Assembly: GCF_035083965.1 (NCBI RefSeq)
Contig: NC_089723.1
Coordinates: forward strand, 2,728,001 to 2,792,000
Source: Branchiostoma lanceolatum
Lineage: Eukaryota; Chordata; Leptocardii; Amphioxiformes; Branchiostomatidae
Direction: 5' to 3'
Length of the DNA stretch: 64,000 nucleotides
Shown here: piece after piece, positions 63,201 to 64,000 of the stretch
Numbering within the stretch: position 1 is the first letter of the stretch
How the letters are laid out: every line of letters starts with the position of its first letter
Notes under the pieces: generated by a model
Databases searched by the model: none
Seen by the model: only the letters and a program-made list of their open reading frames with translations
Told to the model about the DNA's origin: nothing
Made by a program: the position numbers and the translations under genes

Positions 63201-63907
63201 GCCAACTACTCGTTCGTTGTCAACTTCCTGTCCACCGCCAGGGGGCGCAAGCGAGTGGATGTCCTGGCCACGCACAGAACGCATGCTGAGATGATGTCAA
63301 CTGAGGTCGACGTGGTGGTGAGAGCACACTTTTGAATAGAAATACTAGCTTGCAGTTCTCAGTAAAATCGCTAGATGAGGATAGTGACTACATGAAACGT
63401 CGCAGTACATTTGTATTGTTCTTTGGATTTTACGTATCATAGCTCTAGACTGTATACAATATCTTACCATACTACAGAAGCAGAGAAAGAACACAAAGTT
63501 TGCAGTTTTGGCATAAGACTTTACAATACACTCTCACTTATCTCCATGACTTACTTTTACTGCTTTGTTTCCAGCCTGCTGGAATCACCCTTGGAACAAC
63601 CCAGTCTGTTGTCCTCTGCCCAAGTGGTAAGAGATGCGTCTGTTTTTGTTCGTTAGTAAAATTTGTTTTCTAAGATAATTGCATCAAACTCGCTGAAAAG
63701 ATGTTCTACTATCACGATCATAAGATCATATCATACTGGAACGATCGCAAGACTCTAATTATAGTATATATTATTGCTTATAATATAGTTTTAAACGTCA
63801 CTTGCAATTGACCCCCTTCCTTCCAGCTGGTAAGCCGGTGAGGAGGACGTTGGAACTGCTGCTGCATCCTGACCGTGTGAACGAAGAGATCACCCTCACC
63901 TCTGTTG
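39289..63907 (+). CDS. Alpha-2-macroglobulin-superfamily protein, N-terminal ~976 aa (runs off right edge)
   Basis: Twenty-three exons, all in phase: 39289-39383, 47073-47263, 51431-51456, 53380-53551, 53992-54047, 54169-54186, 54399-54450, 54881-54954, 55156-55198, 55465-55555, 55780-55864, 56016-56240, 56736-56900, 57340-57546, 58103-58315, 59193-59354, 59841-60032, 61077-61149, 61617-61827, 62410-62644, 63108-63317, 63575-63626, 63827-63907. Exon 1 is a signal peptide (SLVYLMFVTAVQIASA). Family landmarks follow in order: NYMVMAPRVLR, LNKQVYQPGEE, GEWTVTVFVD, ERPKFHVKIS, YFKPGLPVYGQ, VVTPDGSPAE, SRGQTIQ, GLAVFTDLRI, WTIHAVALHPEMGLGIADP. No six-cysteine anaphylatoxin is present, so it is not C3/C4/C5-like. 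CD109, CPAMD8, TEP and A2M types remain possible. The thioester site would lie downstream of the window. Family roles are protease trapping or opsonisation. Confidence 0.93.
40404..40559. mobile_element. Perfect foldback element, 71-bp arms, 10-bp flanking repeats
   Basis: Left arm 40405-40475 (starts attctccaagcagaggtttt) and right arm 40489-40559 are exact inverses over 71 bp, separated by 13 bp. On both sides lies the direct repeat attccgttac (40394-40403 and 40560-40569). A 9-11 bp target duplication with long inverted ends fits Mutator-like (MULE) MITEs. Confidence 0.82.
41269..41499. mobile_element. Small TIR element related to 5580-7350
   Basis: The left cactggacccaaggcacgct and right agcgtgccgcgggtccagtg blocks are inverse. 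The right end runs on to gagaggggggctttag, as in the element at 5580-7350. The left outer end is degraded. A GGTAC direct repeat (41264-41268, 41500-41504) may be the target duplication. Confidence 0.65.
43435..43545. repeat. Two-unit 54-bp tandem repeat
   Basis: gagtttcaacatcggggatg (43435) and gagtttcaacattggggatg (43489) start two units, each ending near actttgatga. It lies in intron 1 of the A2M-family gene. Confidence 0.75.
47073..53551 (+). CDS. A2M-family exons 2-4: MG1 domain and start of MG2
   Basis: Exon 2 opens with NYMVMAPRVLRRGLSEPVSV, the usual N-terminal beta strand of macroglobulin domain 1, and has an N-glycosylation site (NVT). The 26-nt exon 3 adds NTTTMMLP. Exon 4 gives WDYKLRVTG...KVQLFGETQRVDVLD and then SFSAFLELNKQVYQPGEE, equivalent to the family's fIQTDKpvYkPG turn that starts MG2. 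Exon 4 is the last and only intact copy in a tandem array of five exon starts (52834-53430). Confidence 0.9.
47264..51430 (+). other. Intron 2 of the A2M-family gene (4.2 kb)
   Basis: It contains degenerate C/T-rich repeats with tccattgggccacc-type units at about 47490-47810, the 150-bp tandem array at 48404-49130, and a short gatacagataat repeat near 50820-50870. The open frame 47442-47807 is made of the degenerate repeat and has no family signature. No other exon was recognised. Confidence 0.6.
48404..49130. repeat. Tandem array, about 150-bp unit, five copies
   Basis: gcatacc-gg...tccagg...ctcactggttgtcggtctc followed by gagatcaaggtcaaggtc starts copies at about 48404, 48550, 48703, 48870 and 49012 (steps 146, 153, 167, 142). 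Copies have diverged by substitutions and small indels, and the last is shortened. Confidence 0.8.
51431..51456 (+). CDS. 26-nt microexon (exon 3) of the A2M-family gene
   Basis: tctttattttccag is followed by 26 bases and then gtaagtac. It is the only segment I found between exons 2 and 4 that both restores phase (phase 1 in, phase 0 out) and supplies the expected residues, completing GNTTTMMLP at the MG1 strand that normally reads like a v-x-v-P motif. Strong consensus splice sites on both sides support it. Confidence 0.75.
51540..51807. mobile_element. Foldback/MITE element, about 268 bp
   Basis: The left tctcacctgctgacgtttcg and the right inverse (cgttagcaggtgaga) extend inward through cctcagagcttctgactg / cagtcagaagctctgagg and the cgctataagta / tacttatagcg blocks. 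It lies in intron 3, between microexon 3 and exon 4. No coding capacity. Confidence 0.75.
52740..53430 (+). repeat. Tandem duplication of the acceptor and 5' part of exon 4
   Basis: The block ttttcatccctaccttgtgctcag plus gtcggtcctgtggcgctaca recurs with exon-start positions 52834, 52965, 53118, 53249 and 53380 (steps 131, 153, 131, 131). Each unit holds a polypyrimidine tract, the AG, and about 55-75 bases like exon 4, then ends in gtagaaccaggaagattcta. Copy 2 has a 1-base shift and copies 3 and 4 carry TGA after LHRHRR; copy 1 stays open past LRVTG but hits a stop before the next acceptor. Only the copy at 53380 continues as a full exon. Confidence 0.88.
53992..55555 (+). CDS. A2M-family exons 5-10: MG2 and start of MG3
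   Basis: The spliced order gives VYIRAIFVDRNLKPVELER, VNIVVS (18-nt exon), DIHGFEAISWNSLRSPDG, GLITRSLRLAKAVLEGEWTV..., EEQIQEATFYVLTL, then ERPKFHVKISMKTGSYLTSS. This follows the family pattern of a vDP-like strand, the GeW motif and the LPKFeV linker into MG3; here LPKFEV is changed to ERPKFHV. Exons are small (18-91 nt). Confidence 0.92.
54169..54186 (+). CDS. 18-nt microexon (exon 6) of the A2M-family gene
   Basis: cacatttcctcctttag precedes 18 bases encoding VNIVVS, followed by gtaagtag. Phase 0 on both sides, it bridges exon 5 (ending VELER) and exon 7 (starting DIHGF), exactly where the family has a short strand before a D-P/D-I-x-G turn. Confidence 0.85.
54565..54634. mobile_element. 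Short hairpin MITE remnant
   Basis: tggtatcaaaacc...cccgagtctcc pairs with ggagactcgggtttggatat about 70 bp on; the left arm has roughly ten extra bases. It lies in intron 7 of the A2M-family gene. Confidence 0.5.
55262..55340 (+). mobile_element. Non-LTR retroelement 3' end
   Basis: ctccattggagatcagttac followed by gaagggaccaccctgaagat and a taataaagtaata tail is the typical 3' end of CR1/L2-like elements. It is in intron 9; no coding part remains. A similar tail (atggaaatcagctatcatag then aataaataaatg) lies at about 15908-15965. Confidence 0.55.
55780..57546 (+). CDS. A2M-family exons 11-14: rest of MG3, MG4, MG5
   Basis: Exon 11 (EYRDGRPVIGQVDLYMTIFG) matches the YtyGkpVkG turn of MG3. 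Exon 12 is a 75-codon unit ending YFKPGLPVYGQ, the hallmark opening of MG4. Exon 13 starts IAVVTPDGSPAELTRVVISA. Exon 14 covers MG5 and carries one of the few cysteines (SACAIRIV). Exons 12-14 are all phase 0-0. Confidence 0.92.
58103..59354 (+). CDS. A2M-family exons 15-16: MG5/MG6
   Basis: Exon 15 begins IISRGQTIQS (family y-x-I-x-SRG) and carries two N-glycosylation sites (NNT, NVT), ending EEVFHNK. Exon 16 (VHVQISADPVPGQEAGIIVE, then PGSVVGMTVSE and LNSGNTLSPDM) is the MG6 strand pair with the Pg-x-x-v and pgS-v-g-x-x-v motifs. Exon 16 is the last of a five-copy tandem array of exon starts (58714-59220). Confidence 0.9.
58714..59220 (+). repeat. Tandem duplication of the acceptor and start of exon 16
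   Basis: The unit [ttgctagaatgttaatttcc, ttccccag, gtccatgtgcagatctctgc, then ccttccagctcatgttgact] recurs with exon-start positions 58714, 58829, 58942, 59070 and 59193 (steps 115, 113, 128, 123). Copies 1-3 keep an AG acceptor; copy 4 has CTG instead of CAG. Only about 25-30 bases of exon 16 are included, so copies 1-4 diverge from the coding sequence at once and meet stops. The true exon is the 59193 copy. Confidence 0.87.
59841..61827 (+). CDS. A2M-family exons 17-19: bait/variable-region equivalent
   Basis: Exon 17 (VFEEMMSYGSLPT...ELTDMDIDASTAFQ, 64 codons), exon 18 (DSGLAVFTDLRIHHFRKFGM) and exon 19 (ending WTETPTLDSTGIFSSMQTLR) lie between MG6 and the A2M domain, where family members carry the bait region or anaphylatoxin. 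Basic residue clusters (AKR, HFRKF, FRHR) are candidate protease sites but unproven. The SGL-x-V-x-TDL stretch resembles CPAMD8/TEP-type proteins. The conserved FPETW motif is degraded to DGWTE. Confidence 0.85.
60056..60122 (+). mobile_element. tRNA-like sequence (SINE head) interrupted by poly-G
   Basis: tggtctagtggttagcactc is a good A box of a tRNA-like head, and tcttatcccggctacacc looks like the damaged B-box end. Between them a run of 12 or more G replaces part of the T arm. It starts about 25 bases after the donor of exon 17. A functional tRNA is unlikely. Confidence 0.45.
60310..60920. repeat. GGGA/GGAA microsatellites within a 297-bp tandem duplication
   Basis: Two long purine arrays (about 60319-60488 and 60620-60786) of ggga units ending in ggaa units are each followed by the same roughly 135 bases (agttctataggccacttg...ccgtcctgacatgg) with no difference I can see, at 60487 and 60784. 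It lies in intron 17. Long open frames here (such as LPPSLPPS on the minus strand) are artefacts of the repeat. Confidence 0.9.
62410..63907 (+). CDS. A2M-family exons 20-23: A2M/MG7 region toward the CUB domain
   Basis: Exon 20 (VECTGEGIFKTTIPDKAGRW, WTIHAVALHPEMGLGIADP, then RKNFSIDLDAPISATGGEEV) is the core of the A2M domain (PF00207), with GLGIA and the lPysv-x-RGE equivalent altered to APISATGGEE. Exon 21 is the following beta-sandwich, and exons 22-23 (PAGITLGTTQSVVLCPSG; RRTLELLLHPDRVNEEITL) match the V-peG and l-x-lP-vv strands that precede CUB and the thioester domain. Exon 23 ends in phase 1 with a donor, so the gene continues. Confidence 0.9.
62838..62965. repeat. Interspersed inverted-repeat family, copy 2
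   Basis: gtatatggtgtcataacgcctggtcatttg followed by accaccgaataaaatcaccg corresponds to the family copy at 30190-30335. It lies in intron 20 of the A2M-family gene. Confidence 0.6.
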
Positions 63908-64000
63908 GTACGTACCCATGCTGGTTTGGAAAGCAACAAAAGCGTTAGACAGCTAGCTGTATCTCCTTGTACCAAAAATGCTTATCAGTAACGTTGATTG

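Overview
The window is animal nuclear DNA: spliced genes with GT..AG introns, tRNA-derived SINE heads, LINE 3' ends, many short inverted-repeat elements and minisatellites. The gene content (a dynamin-type GTPase, secreted fibrinogen-domain proteins, a FAXC-like protein, an alpha-2-macroglobulin-superfamily protein) and the repeat style suggest an invertebrate deuterostome, most likely a cephalochordate such as Branchiostoma. That assignment is inference, not proof.

Layout. (1) 1-13.6 kb, minus strand: the 5' half of a dynamin-like large GTPase. Its first exon is near 13.5 kb and the P-loop and G3 exons lie at 1.75-0.26 kb. The gene runs off the left edge. The 11.6 kb intron is packed with a 20-bp minisatellite, a TIR element holding a LINE fragment, a Harbinger-like element inserted in a tandem duplication, and a TTAA-flanked element. 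(2) 15.5-18.4 kb and 19.8-22.5 kb, minus strand: two complete tandem paralogues, six exons each, encoding signal peptide + glutamine-rich heptad coiled coil + fibrinogen C-terminal domain (predicted 414 and 403 aa). (3) 24.0-28.3 kb, minus strand: a complete five-exon FAXC-like gene (predicted 325 aa). (4) 28.4-38.2 kb: no convincing gene; repeats and inverted-repeat elements. (5) 39.3-63.9 kb, plus strand: the 5' part of a large alpha-2-macroglobulin-superfamily gene. I reconstruct 23 exons (about 976 codons, every junction in phase) preceded by a CpG-rich region. The thioester domain lies beyond the right edge.

How the genes relate. The fibrinogen-domain pair and the A2M-family protein are secreted, of families used in humoral recognition and protease/complement-type defence, and dynamin-like GTPases are often cell-autonomous defence factors. 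The window could therefore be an immune-rich neighbourhood, but nothing here shows co-regulation.

The most unusual signal is inside the A2M-family gene. Just before exon 4 and again just before exon 16, the 3' splice site plus the first part of the exon has been tandemly duplicated about four extra times (periods about 131-153 bp and 113-128 bp). This leaves rows of decoy acceptor sites and broken exon starts. The gene also uses microexons of 18 and 26 nt. Other notable structures: a perfect 71-bp-arm palindrome with 10-bp flanking direct repeats, a ~300-470 bp inverted repeat enclosing FAXC exon 1, and a 21-bp heptad-encoding repeat in the fibrinogen-domain genes.
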